The position numbers and the translations under genes are program-made. Of a stretch of DNA of 34,550 nt, positions 7,796 to 15,664 are shown piece by piece. The notes beneath the pieces were generated by a model. The model was not told the DNA's origin. It ran no database searches and saw only the letters and a list, made by a program, of their open reading frames with translations. This DNA is from UBA6624 sp964507645 (GTDB taxonomy: Bacteria; UBP7; UBA6624): contig CAZDPU010000009.1 in assembly GCA_964507645.1 (NCBI GenBank), forward strand, positions 1 through 34,550. Reading direction: 5' to 3'. Each line of letters begins with the position of its first letter. Position 1 is the stretch's first letter.

Positions 7796-10643
7796 ATATT
7801 TGCTCTTCAAGAACCCCTTCTTTTAATTGTATTTTTTGATCTTCCGAAGCCACAATCACAACAAGCCCCCCTTCAGAGATATTTGAAGATAGGAGACTTA
7901 GTGTTTTTTTAATTTTTGCCTTTGAAAAACCTCTAAAATCAGCAAATAGACTTGAATATCTCACATGTTTCTCTGCACCAAGTGGAGAAGTTTGTAGTGA
8001 GGCTTTTTGCTCTTTGATAAATTCAGGAAGATCTTTGCTGTCAACATCAACAGAACCGACTCCCTTTAGGCTGAAAGATAGCTTTGTAATGATATTCTCT
8101 AGCTTTCTTGGTTCAACAACGTCAACGATACGCCTAAACCACCCTGTAAGAAATTCGACCAATTGAAAACTTGCTTCAGAATTAACTATGTTTTCAATCC
8201 TTTTTTTGTCTGAAATTAATTTATCCCACTCAAAAACAAAATCCTCCCCAGAAGAAGTTCTTATGTTTAAAGACTGATCTGTAATAACGTAATCAGCATT
8301 TTTCATAATTAAAATGATTGCCTCAAGTATAGCTGTTGTTAACTCTCCATGCCCTGAAGGATAAACAATTGAATTCGCATCCCAGGCAATAGGCCTTTTT
8401 GTAAGCCATTGTGAAAACTTCTCTGCATCAAGCCTGCTTTCATGTTCTTGGGAATAAATTTTTGCATCTAAAACTTTTTGAAATTCTTTCCAATTGAAAT
8501 TTTGTTGTAATTGCCATGCCAAGCCACCAAATGGGCTTACTGACCCCGAATCCTCAAGAAGCCCTTCTAGGTCTTCTAAGCTTTTTGTTATCTCTTGGTT
8601 AACACTAACCTCTGCTTCAAATTCCGCAAATGCTTTCTTTATCCCGGCATAAACCTCAGAGTCCAATAGCTTCTTTTCTGCAAGTTCATTTATGTCGCAA
8701 AACAAAGAATTTTCAATAACCTTTAATTTTCCCTGCGGAAAAGAAAAGTCTTTTACAGGGAGAGGTTCGAAATCTGCTGAACCTTCAACAATGAATTTTC
8801 CTTTCTTTTTGCTGACCCTAAAAACATTCGTCAACTCAACCTTCTCGTTAATGATGGCAAATAAATCATTGCTTTTGATCGAGGAGTTGTTGAGATTTAA
8901 AGAATCCCCTTTTTTTGGATTGATCGCCTCCCTGACAACCCAGCACTGCGTCTCTACGCCCGATATCGGGAAAGAGCTCGTGGAGAACTTTTCTCCAAAC
9001 TCCTCTCTTTTTGGATAATATTTCCATTTTTCGTCTTTTGAATCAAAGCAATAGAACCTTGTCAATTCGCTCATCAAGGCCCTTCGTGAAACCCTTTGGG
9101 CAAACATTATTCGCCCAAATATTCCGTTAAATGTCAATCCTCCAGGATTGTTTTTCAGCACCTCTATAACTAGCCCCTTCACCGTTAACCCTTTTTTCTC
9201 TTGCAGCTTAAGAAGCTGCTCCAGCTCATCGTCTTCAAGAACTGGATTTTTGATTTCTTTAGTCTTGACAAGCCTAAATTTTGAAGAACCTAAATACTCA
9301 AAGCCATAAACATCGCCTGGTTGTGCGTTGCCGTTAATCCACTCTCCCATTCCTGAAAGGGTTTGGTTTTTGAAATTGATCAAAATTGACAAGGATTGGT
9401 CGTTTGGTGTTTCTAGAGTAAACTCTCCCCACTCTTCTGAAGCGAGTAATGAAGCCTGTATAGCGTTAGCTAGGGGTTGTGAAACATAATTAACCTCATC
9501 GTTAACAAAATCATTGAAAGTCAAAATCAAAAGTGGTTCAACTTCGGGAAAACCTTTTTCAGAAAAATCTCCGTCTAGCCAATAGAGTGCTGGATTTGAA
9601 AGATTCCGATAAAGCGATTCGTCAAAAATATCGTCACCGATCAGGCTTGTTTCTGGATATGGTAATGGAAAGATGAGTGAAAGATTTTTTGTATTAATCT
9701 TTGGTAAACTTTCTGACTTTATCCAAGATGGATTTGTTGGTTCGAATCGCACTTTGGTAATGGCTTTCATTTTTTCAAAATCAGACAATATCTCGTCAAG
9801 CATCTCCCCGTAATGTGAACTGCGTGAACTTTTTGTTGCCCCGATTAATGCAGTGGTTATCTCTTCCCTTGAGAAACTTTTGTTTGATTCTTGATTTTCT
9901 AAAAGTCGTTCTATTTTTTTTGTTATCTCTTCTCTAATTTTGATTTCTAATCGCCCTGTTTTTGGCGAATCTAAACTCTTCTTTTTTGGCTTAACCACAT
10001 CCCATAAATTACCCGATTCTGACAAAAATCTTTTGTCTATCGCTGGAGAAAATATTGGCACAAGGTTTTCAGAAAGAAGTTCTTTTTCCAAAACTCTAGA
10101 AAGTAGCTTTTTTTCCTTTGCAGGACCTTCTGATTCAATGATTTTGATTGCTTCATCATTGATTAGCCACCAGTTTGAAAGTCCCCAGATTTTACCTCTT
10201 CCAACCTGACGTTGTGCAGTTAAGCTGTCGGGGTTGCTTTTGAGAATCTCCAAATTTGAAAAATCTTCGTCAATTTCCAAATAAAGCCTTGTGTCGCTAA
10301 CTTTTTGATTCATTTTTTTTGCCACCATGCTTCTTAACTTTTGCTCCAAGATGAAATTCCCCCCCTCCTCCAGCGTCTCTTTTGCAAGTTTGTGTGCTTT
10401 CAGGTTTTGTGGGATCAGCTTCCATCCATCATCCTCTCTTTTCACAAAAGGACAGTTTTCTAAAAACTTTTTAGCATATCTGCTGACAAATACATCGGCC
10501 TTCAGTCCTATTTCTTTTTCATAGTTTTTAAAACTTTTTTCAACATCGCTCAAGGTTGCACTTTTTGCTGGAAATTTTTCAGCAACCCCTGCAAGAGTTT
10601 CTGTGATTATTAAGCCCATATCGATTACTTTATTTTGTTTCAT
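7758..10643 (-). CDS. Large uncharacterised protein with several winged-helix-like (HARE-HTH-like) repeats
   Basis: A 961-residue protein without signal peptide or membrane segments; I do not recognise a named family. Several segments look like winged-helix units ending in a wing with a Trp: about residues 10-78 (ends DDGWKLIPQ), 88-160 (ends GKIWGLSNWWL), 160-218 (ends GNLWDVVKP), 232-308 and 484-545 (ends DEKWKYYPK). The GKIWGLSNWWL ending is like the HARE-HTH domain of the RpoE delta subunit and restriction-linked proteins. Around residues 425-450, NQTLSGMGEWINGNAQPGD and VYGFEYLG suggest a small beta-barrel. The C-terminal 100 residues may form an alpha/beta sheet. It starts 6 bases after the glycerate-kinase stop, with GAGGTG 9 bases upstream of the ATG. 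A nucleic-acid-binding role is an inference. Confidence 0.7.
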   Translation of the reverse strand: MKQNKVIDMGLIITETLAGVAEKFPAKSATLSDVEKSFKNYEKEIGLKADVFVSRYAKKFLENCPFVKREDDGWKLIPQNLKAHKLAKETLEEGGNFILEQKLRSMVAKKMNQKVSDTRLYLEIDEDFSNLEILKSNPDSLTAQRQVGRGKIWGLSNWWLINDEAIKIIESEGPAKEKKLLSRVLEKELLSENLVPIFSPAIDKRFLSESGNLWDVVKPKKKSLDSPKTGRLEIKIREEITKKIERLLENQESNKSFSREEITTALIGATKSSRSSHYGEMLDEILSDFEKMKAITKVRFEPTNPSWIKSESLPKINTKNLSLIFPLPYPETSLIGDDIFDESLYRNLSNPALYWLDGDFSEKGFPEVEPLLILTFNDFVNDEVNYVSQPLANAIQASLLASEEWGEFTLETPNDQSLSILINFKNQTLSGMGEWINGNAQPGDVYGFEYLGSSKFRLVKTKEIKNPVLEDDELEQLLKLQEKKGLTVKGLVIEVLKNNPGGLTFNGIFGRIMFAQRVSRRALMSELTRFYCFDSKDEKWKYYPKREEFGEKFSTSSFPISGVETQCWVVREAINPKKGDSLNLNNSSIKSNDLFAIINEKVELTNVFRVSKKKGKFIVEGSADFEPLPVKDFSFPQGKLKVIENSLFCDINELAEKKLLDSEVYAGIKKAFAEFEAEVSVNQEITKSLEDLEGLLEDSGSVSPFGGLAWQLQQNFNWKEFQKVLDAKIYSQEHESRLDAEKFSQWLTKRPIAWDANSIVYPSGHGELTTAILEAIILIMKNADYVITDQSLNIRTSSGEDFVFEWDKLISDKKRIENIVNSEASFQLVEFLTGWFRRIVDVVEPRKLENIITKLSFSLKGVGSVDVDSKDLPEFIKEQKASLQTSPLGAEKHVRYSSLFADFRGFSKAKIKKTLSLLSSNISEGGLVVIVASEDQKIQLKEGVLEEQISMGSVVAKSYVF

Positions 10644-10649
10644 TGTTTA

Positions 10650-11852
10650 TTACACCTCGTTATTTTTAAGCCATTTGTTAGTAGCTCTCAAAAGATTTTT
10701 TTGAGCTTCGTCTTTGTTTTTTGGCAGAAAGCTTGAAGTATTCAGAAAATAAAAATCTCTCACTTTGTCTTTTTCCTGAACCTCTAACCCACTGATGATC
10801 AGGGTTGGGACACCTCTCTGCTTCGCAAAAGATGCCAATGCCCAAGGACCCTTCCCCTGTTTTGTTTGGGAATTGAATTGTCCTTCTCCCGTTATCAACA
10901 TGTCAAAATTACTCATTTTTTCTTTAATACCTGTTTTTGCCATAACAAAATCAGCTCCATTTTTAATGTTCACCTCAAACAACAAGGAGAGCCCTAGAGC
11001 AATCCCGCCGGCAGCCCCCAACCCTCTTGAATTCAAAAAAGAAGGGTTCTGTGTCCTTGCCTCAACAGCATAAGAAAAATTTGCCATCCCTTCCTCAAGA
11101 AGAGCAGTATTTTTTGGGGTGGCTCCTTTTTGCTTGCCAAAGGCAAAGACAGCTCCCTCCTTGCCAAGCAAAGGAGCATGAACATCAGCGATTATATCAA
11201 AAATTACACCTGGGAACAAGCATTTGCCTTTTTCATGATGCGTTTCTAGGTTTTTGTTTTTACGTTCAGTCTCAAAAAAATCAAACTTTTCATCACCTTG
11301 AACTTCGAGTAAGTTTTTTGGGAAATGTGCATTTTTAACTGCAACACCCATTCCTTTCAGGAATCCCAAACCTCCGTCAAGCGTTGAGGTTCCTCCTGCA
11401 GCAAACCAGACTTTTGTAACTCCCCTGTGCAACATGTCAAGAATTACTGGAGCAATTCCAAAGGTGGTTGTTTTCTCTGGATTCAAATCCTTTTCATCTA
11501 GCAAAGCAAGTCCTACTACAGAGGACATCTCAAAGAGTGCTGCATTCTCGTCTTTGAGAAAATACCAATTTGCAAATATTTTTTTTTCATCCGCACCAAG
11601 CGTTTCAACAGTGTGTTTCACGTGGTCATGGTTGTCCAAGATAGCACGAACCGTGCCCTCTCCACCATCAGCAAAGCTCTTGACTGTCACTTTTGCATTT
11701 GGGTAATGCTCTTTTACAGCACTTGCTACAATTTCTCCCGCTTCCAATGAACTCATCGTCCCCTTGAAGCTGTCTAAAGCAATTAGAAAATTTTTTATAT
11801 TTTTGATTTCTTTACTAATAAATTGGTATGATTTCGCCAGAAAAAGCTTCAA
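10650..11852 (-). CDS. Glycerate kinase (GlxK/GarK type)
   Basis: Phosphorylates D-glycerate (to 2- or 3-phosphoglycerate, depending on the subfamily) with ATP in the cytoplasm. The hallmarks are FLIALDSFKGTMSSLEA at the N-terminus, SFADGGEGT, AAGGTSTLDGGLGFLKGMG (normally GGSATNDGG), DVHAPLLGKEGAVFAFGKQKGA and LITGEGQFNSQTKQGKGP. About 375-400 residues is the family's usual length. The start is uncertain. The ATG at 11852 lies 38 bases inside the upstream gene and adds about 15 residues ahead of the expected start. The frame has no other ATG, GTG or TTG before LIALDSFKG; an ATC at 11807 would give the typical N-terminus MKNIKNFLIA. The gene follows the secreted-protein gene and precedes the 961-residue gene, both in the same direction. 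Confidence 0.85.
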   Translation of the reverse strand: MKLFLAKSYQFISKEIKNIKNFLIALDSFKGTMSSLEAGEIVASAVKEHYPNAKVTVKSFADGGEGTVRAILDNHDHVKHTVETLGADEKKIFANWYFLKDENAALFEMSSVVGLALLDEKDLNPEKTTTFGIAPVILDMLHRGVTKVWFAAGGTSTLDGGLGFLKGMGVAVKNAHFPKNLLEVQGDEKFDFFETERKNKNLETHHEKGKCLFPGVIFDIIADVHAPLLGKEGAVFAFGKQKGATPKNTALLEEGMANFSYAVEARTQNPSFLNSRGLGAAGGIALGLSLLFEVNIKNGADFVMAKTGIKEKMSNFDMLITGEGQFNSQTKQGKGPWALASFAKQRGVPTLIISGLEVQEKDKVRDFYFLNTSSFLPKNKDEAQKNLLRATNKWLKNNEV

Positions 11853-12750
11853 TTATGATGTCATGCTTATTGTTGATCTGGACATTCCAAGCAGGGACAA
11901 GTGTTTTTGCTTCGTCTTTCTTCCAAGCCTCTTTCATCCCGTTAAAAGTGTAGATCAGCTGAACTTTTGTAACTCGAACATCGGCATAATATTTCCCAGC
12001 AAAAAAGTTCTTGTAGGCATACTCTATTGCGTCTTTAACCGCTAACCATGCTGGGATTATTTCTTTTTCTGTGTCTTCTATCTCTTCTGGCAGCAACCCC
12101 CAGGAAAAAGAAAATTGGAAAACCCTACCCCCGATAAGGAGTATTTGGACAGAATCATTTTTTATAGGTATGTTTTTAAAATACCTGCCATACTCATAGC
12201 TGTAACCCCATGGCAAACCTCGGCTGTTGTTGAAGGATTGGTATTCTGGATGATTTAGATCTCCGGTACTAATTAAAGTTGCATCTTTTGGGAAATAGCC
12301 GAAATTATCAATAAATATCTCTAAAATCTTTTCTGCCTCTGGCCTTGTTACTGGATACATCTCATTAATGTTTTGAAAGGTATTCCTGAATTGGATACCG
12401 CCATGCTGAAAAATAAAAAGCTCTTTGCCTTTCGAGGTTGTGTATTTTTGGAAATTTTGATCTATAACCCTTGTAAGTCCTGTTGGAGTTTCTGCCTCAA
12501 TGCTTTCCCCCAGTAAATTTTTTGCGATTTCAGCATGTTCTGTTTCCGTATAATCAACCTTAATTTTAGGAAGCTTGAGAGTTCCTTCTGGGAGAACAAC
12601 CCCCTCTACAAGAAAGGTTTTAACAAAAAGTTCTTCACTCGAGGGCTCTTCTGCAGAAAGCCTGGCTGTGCTCAGGAGCCCAAAAAATAAAAACAAAACA
12701 ATAAGTTTAACTTTGTTCTTCACCAGTCGTTTATATAAAGTTTCTTTCAT
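11815..12750 (-). CDS. Secreted or membrane-anchored protein, weakly YycI/YycH-like
   Basis: A 311-residue protein with a basic N-terminus (KETLYKRLVKNKVK), a hydrophobic segment about residues 15-30, and a possible signal-peptidase site after ARLSAEE. The rest is soluble and beta-rich. The C-terminal part, VTKVQLIYTFNGMKEAW through LVPAWNVQINNKHDIIIEA, reminds me of the PepSY/YycI-like pattern of a strand, a 'PAW' phrase and a closing strand. That likeness is weak, and no function should be read from it. It is the first gene of a minus-strand unit. A TAAAAT box ends 9 bases before the ATG, and no Shine-Dalgarno is seen. Confidence 0.6.
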   Translation of the reverse strand: MKETLYKRLVKNKVKLIVLFLFFGLLSTARLSAEEPSSEELFVKTFLVEGVVLPEGTLKLPKIKVDYTETEHAEIAKNLLGESIEAETPTGLTRVIDQNFQKYTTSKGKELFIFQHGGIQFRNTFQNINEMYPVTRPEAEKILEIFIDNFGYFPKDATLISTGDLNHPEYQSFNNSRGLPWGYSYEYGRYFKNIPIKNDSVQILLIGGRVFQFSFSWGLLPEEIEDTEKEIIPAWLAVKDAIEYAYKNFFAGKYYADVRVTKVQLIYTFNGMKEAWKKDEAKTLVPAWNVQINNKHDIIIEAFSGEIIPIY

Positions 12751-12759
12751 AGTTTTTTA

Positions 12760-12765
12760 ATTTTA
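12760..12765 (-). promoter_or_regulatory. -10-like box of the secreted-protein gene
   Basis: Minus-strand TAAAAT (within TATAAAAT) ends 9 bases before the ATG at 12750, again implying a leader of only a base or two. Confidence 0.35.
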
Positions 12766-12834
12766 TATCTAATAATTGCTCACTGTTTTTTGTTTTAACT
12801 CAGGATTGGGTTAGGTTTGTTTGATTTTTCGAAT

Positions 12835-12840
12835 TAAGAT
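12835..12840 (+). promoter_or_regulatory. -10-like box before the small gene upstream of ksgA
   Basis: TAAGAT ends 6 bases before the ATG at 12847. No Shine-Dalgarno lies between, so the transcript would be leaderless. Confidence 0.3.
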
Positions 12841-12846
12841 TTACCT

Positions 12847-13065
12847 ATGAAGGTAAAACATTTCATGGAATCTAGCCTAGGTAGTTACCGAACTCCACCC
12901 TTGGATAGAGAAATTAACGCCTGGTTGGATGAAAATAAAGGCAAAATAAAAATTTCAGATATCAAATATTCCTCAAGCGTAACGGTGGACACCTCAAAAG
13001 AGGAAGATGGTATAAAAACAATAATGTTTGTTTCGGGCGCTTTGGTTTTCTATGAGGAAATCTAA
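12847..13065 (+). CDS. Small hypothetical protein (72 residues), weakly Cse60/DUF2758-like
   Basis: A 72-residue soluble protein: about LDREINAWLDENKGKIKISD at the start, then KYSSSVTVD and a hydrophobic C-terminal strand, FVSGALVFYEEI. The layout resembles the small Cse60-type family (an 'EREINEWL' helix, 'IKISDIKYS', then a closing strand), a likeness I judge by eye. It lies in the same frame as ksgA and its TAA stop directly precedes the proposed ksgA start codon. Its last codons contain the GAGGAA that would serve as the ksgA ribosome-binding site, so the two are likely translationally coupled. The function is unknown. Confidence 0.55.
   Translation: MKVKHFMESSLGSYRTPPLDREINAWLDENKGKIKISDIKYSSSVTVDTSKEEDGIKTIMFVSGALVFYEEI
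13054..13059 (+). promoter_or_regulatory. Ribosome binding site that supports the ATC start of ksgA
   Basis: GAGGAA lies inside the last codons of the preceding small gene, exactly 6 bases before ATC 13066. This is ideal spacing for initiation there, and the site is far too distant to serve the ATG at 13153. Confidence 0.45.
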
Positions 13066-13860
13066 ATCAAACAAAATTCAGAATCTTTAAAACATCGAGC
13101 TTTTAGGCATTTTGAAACAAGCCCCCCAAAAAAACATCGTGGACAGAATTTCATGGTTCAAAAATCCGAACTGTCCTTTATCCAAAAGCTGATTCAAAAA
13201 GAAGATGCCCCTTGGACAATTGAAATAGGTGGCGGTTTGGGGTTTTTGACCGAGTTGATAATAGAAAAAAAGAACTTGACCGTATTTGAGATTGATGAAA
13301 AGCTAAATATGATTTTGAGACAAAGATTTGGGCCAGAATTGATAAAGAAAGATATTCGATCATGGGATCCTCGGTCTTGTAGTTCTTCAGGGTCCCTGGT
13401 TGGAAATCTTCCCTACTATCTATCTGGAAGAATTTTATGGACTGTTGCAAGGTGGCCTGAAAAAATACATAATGTTGTTTTCACTGTTCAAAAAGAAGTT
13501 GCTGAAAGGATTTGTGCAACCCCTGGCAACAAGGCTTTTGGAGTCATTTCGGGACCTTTGCAATGTTTTTATTCTTGCAGGATAAAAAAAATACTACCTC
13601 CCGGGTGCTTCTTTCCAAGACCACAAGTCGAGAGTGCTGTCTTGACCTTGAAAAACAGAGGAGGAAAGGATAATTTTCAACATGCTGAAAATTATTTAAA
13701 AATTAATAAAATCATTTTTGGGCAAAGGCGCAAAAAGGTAAAAAAATTACTTAAAAATATTGTTTCTGAAAATGCAATTAAGGAAATTCCGGAAGGCTTT
13801 AGGGCAGAAGACCTCAATCCTGATTTTGGTTTATTTTTAGCAAAAAATATAAAAAATTAA
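13066..13860 (+). CDS. ksgA: 16S rRNA (adenine(1518)-N(6)/adenine(1519)-N(6))-dimethyltransferase, probable ATC start
   Basis: KsgA/RsmA dimethylates two adjacent adenines in the 3' helix of 16S rRNA during late 30S assembly, using S-adenosylmethionine. Motifs are EIGGGLGFLTE (motif I), VFEIDEKL, GNLPYYLSGRILW (the NLPY catalytic motif IV), VQKEVAERI and FFPRPQVESAVL. The first ATG in frame is at 13153, but the codons just upstream encode KKHRGQNF, the conserved KsgA N-terminal element that shapes the cofactor pocket. The frame is open back to the stop at 13063 and holds no ATG, GTG or TTG in that stretch. The only reasonable start is ATC at 13066, with GAGGAA 6 bases upstream. The alternative is a homopolymer error: one extra A in the run at 13128-13134 would join a TTG at 13112 to the frame. 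The gene ends overlapping the convergent flxA-like gene. Confidence 0.85.
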   Translation: MKQNSESLKHRAFRHFETSPPKKHRGQNFMVQKSELSFIQKLIQKEDAPWTIEIGGGLGFLTELIIEKKNLTVFEIDEKLNMILRQRFGPELIKKDIRSWDPRSCSSSGSLVGNLPYYLSGRILWTVARWPEKIHNVVFTVQKEVAERICATPGNKAFGVISGPLQCFYSCRIKKILPPGCFFPRPQVESAVLTLKNRGGKDNFQHAENYLKINKIIFGQRRKKVKKLLKNIVSENAIKEIPEGFRAEDLNPDFGLFLAKNIKN

Positions 13861-14642
13861 ATAAAAATTCCTGGGAACCTTCTAACCTCAGAAAGGGTAA
13901 AAACGGGACCATCCTTCCAGATGTTTGTTGCTCCATATAAATCCTGATTGGACCACCCCATTCCTGATGTGAAGTTTCGATTGAAAAGTACTTGAATGCT
14001 TTTGTCTTTGATATTTGTTTTTTCTAGAATTTTGCATACAGATTTCTGAAAATCCTCGTTCCCAGAAAGCGCAACTCCATCAATATTTGATATATTGTGT
14101 TTTTTGAATTGTTTTGCAACAAAGGAATCTAGGCCCTGTGGTCCTTTTTTTGTCATGTCAACAATAATGCCGTTAATCGGTGATGCTTCTTTGTTGCATG
14201 CCTTTTCTAAAGAACTTTTCATAATTAAATTCTTGGGTGAAGAGGTGAAATGAAGAAGTGTTACGTTTAGTCCTTCCTGGATCAAATCATTAATTAATTT
14301 TTTTTGAGACAATATTCCATCATCTTTGTTAACCAAAAGAATATCCTTGTAACCCTTTCCGCTTAAAGAAAAACCGTTCCCAAAAGGGCCCCTTATTGTG
14401 ATGCACTCCCCTACAGGCAAAAGCATTATTTTGTGCGTTACCGGGTTGTTTTCCAAAAATGCAACCGTTGCTACCCCGTCTTCCCAGTCAGTTATCCATG
14501 CAGATGTCTCCCCAATACCAAAAGTCCCAATTTTAAAAACCTGCCCTGCGTGAAGTTTTGCTATGTTTTTGAAAGAAACAAACCCGATAGCCCCTTCTTT
14601 TGCTGTGGCTGTTAGCTTAACTACTCCTGGTGTAAGGTTCAT
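13857..14642 (-). CDS. FlxA/AsrB/PyrK-like flavin-NAD(P) oxidoreductase homologue lacking its [2Fe-2S] cysteines
   Basis: A 261-residue protein with the layout of the PyrK/AsrB/FlxA family: a beta-barrel with GQVFKIGTFGIGE and IRGPFGNGFSL (normally 'GPYGNGF'), a Rossmann-like middle, and a C-terminal cluster loop. In relatives the loop reads about 'KCGVGKCGHC...C.DGPVF'. Here it reads FTSGMGWSNQDLYG...IWKDGPVFTLSE, so all four [2Fe-2S] cysteines are replaced although GMG and KDGPVF remain. The flavin motif (usually R.YS/FSISS) reads SAWITD, and the NAD loop (usually GGIGLAP) reads DDGILSQ. Cofactor binding is therefore doubtful. It overlaps the preceding gene by ATGA, so it is translationally coupled. 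The gene looks intact and under coding constraint, not decayed. Confidence 0.7.
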   Translation of the reverse strand: MNLTPGVVKLTATAKEGAIGFVSFKNIAKLHAGQVFKIGTFGIGETSAWITDWEDGVATVAFLENNPVTHKIMLLPVGECITIRGPFGNGFSLSGKGYKDILLVNKDDGILSQKKLINDLIQEGLNVTLLHFTSSPKNLIMKSSLEKACNKEASPINGIIVDMTKKGPQGLDSFVAKQFKKHNISNIDGVALSGNEDFQKSVCKILEKTNIKDKSIQVLFNRNFTSGMGWSNQDLYGATNIWKDGPVFTLSEVRRFPGIFI

Positions 14643-15661
14643 GTTCCGAAGTCCACATTTGCAATAATTTTTCTAATATCATGTTTTGTTGTCATCCCGG
14701 CAATGCACCTATGTGCACCGGAGCACCCAATAAAGCCATGTCTTTTTGGAAAAAAATGGAACATTTCTAGTATCCAGTCTTTGAATTTTTCTTTTAGGCT
14801 CGGCTTGTAATCGTATCCGTTGTTTAAAACAGAGAAATTTGGAGAATACATTGTCGTCCATGTTTTATATCTTGTACCATGGTTACCTTTGGCCACATCA
14901 ACAATTTTAAAGTAAGTTCCTGAATAGAAGTACCTTGTTGCAACAGAGTCAGGAATAATTCCTAGGTATATTTCATCCCAATATGGCAGTGTGTATATTT
15001 CACTATCTGTAAAATCTTTCCATTTTTCTAAATTTAAATCAAAATTTGTTTTTCCTTTATTCTTTTTTTGTATACCCCAAGCTTCATTTCGAACAATGTC
15101 GTCTGCTTCGTTAAAGTGCTCTGAAACAAGGTTTTCCCCTTTTTCAGAGAGGGTTTCGACATAATAGCTTCTCCCAATATCTGTTAACAAGATGTCAGAC
15201 CCCTTTTTGGGAAAAAGATCAACCCCAACAGCTTCTGCAAAACAGCATGGAGGTGGATTGTGGTAACCTAGGCAGATTATCGTAGTGTTGTCTTTTTTAG
15301 CCTTATAGCGTTCATCAACATTGTCATTTAGCAAATATGCATCCATGATATCAAGGCCTCTTATGTCCGGTGGTCTCATCCCAAAAACAACTCTGGGGGT
15401 TGTGTCTGGCTCTATGGGTTCGATAAAAACTTCCCCTCTGCCCTTTATTTCATAATTACAAATTGGGTCCTGTTGTGGGCAAAATATATACTTGGGACAA
15501 TCAAGGCTGTTGGTAAATTCGGTTGCTACATCTTCTCCTTGTGGGTTTTTTAAATAACTTACAGAATCCCCTTCTCCCACTGGGGCCCAAAGCTCATTAC
15601 GCCTTCTTATATCTTCAAGCCAGTACTTGAGCTTAGCTTTTGACAAAATGTAATCACTCAT
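14639..15661 (-). CDS. FlxB/AsrA-like ferredoxin-type protein with mostly lost cluster cysteines
   Basis: A 340-residue homologue of the AsrA/FlxB family (iron-sulfur subunits of anaerobic sulfite reductase and of Flx-Hdr). Matching parts are VVFGMRPPDIRGLDIMD (normally RPCD), IICLGYHNPPPCCFAEAVG (normally GC...PTCFC), GSDILLTDIGRSYYVE, and the closing region. Relatives carry two 4Fe-4S motifs there. The first is gone (RYFYSGTYFKIVDVAKGNHG in place of the cysteine run). In the second, GFIGCSGAHRCIAGMTTKHDI replaces about 'G.lgCVGCGRC...CPV.IDI', keeping two of four cysteines. An intact cluster is unlikely. It begins 3 bases after the previous stop and overlaps the next gene. The homology is by eye but consistent over most of the length. 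Confidence 0.7.
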   Translation of the reverse strand: MSDYILSKAKLKYWLEDIRRRNELWAPVGEGDSVSYLKNPQGEDVATEFTNSLDCPKYIFCPQQDPICNYEIKGRGEVFIEPIEPDTTPRVVFGMRPPDIRGLDIMDAYLLNDNVDERYKAKKDNTTIICLGYHNPPPCCFAEAVGVDLFPKKGSDILLTDIGRSYYVETLSEKGENLVSEHFNEADDIVRNEAWGIQKKNKGKTNFDLNLEKWKDFTDSEIYTLPYWDEIYLGIIPDSVATRYFYSGTYFKIVDVAKGNHGTRYKTWTTMYSPNFSVLNNGYDYKPSLKEKFKDWILEMFHFFPKRHGFIGCSGAHRCIAGMTTKHDIRKIIANVDFGT

Positions 15662-15664
15662 AAT

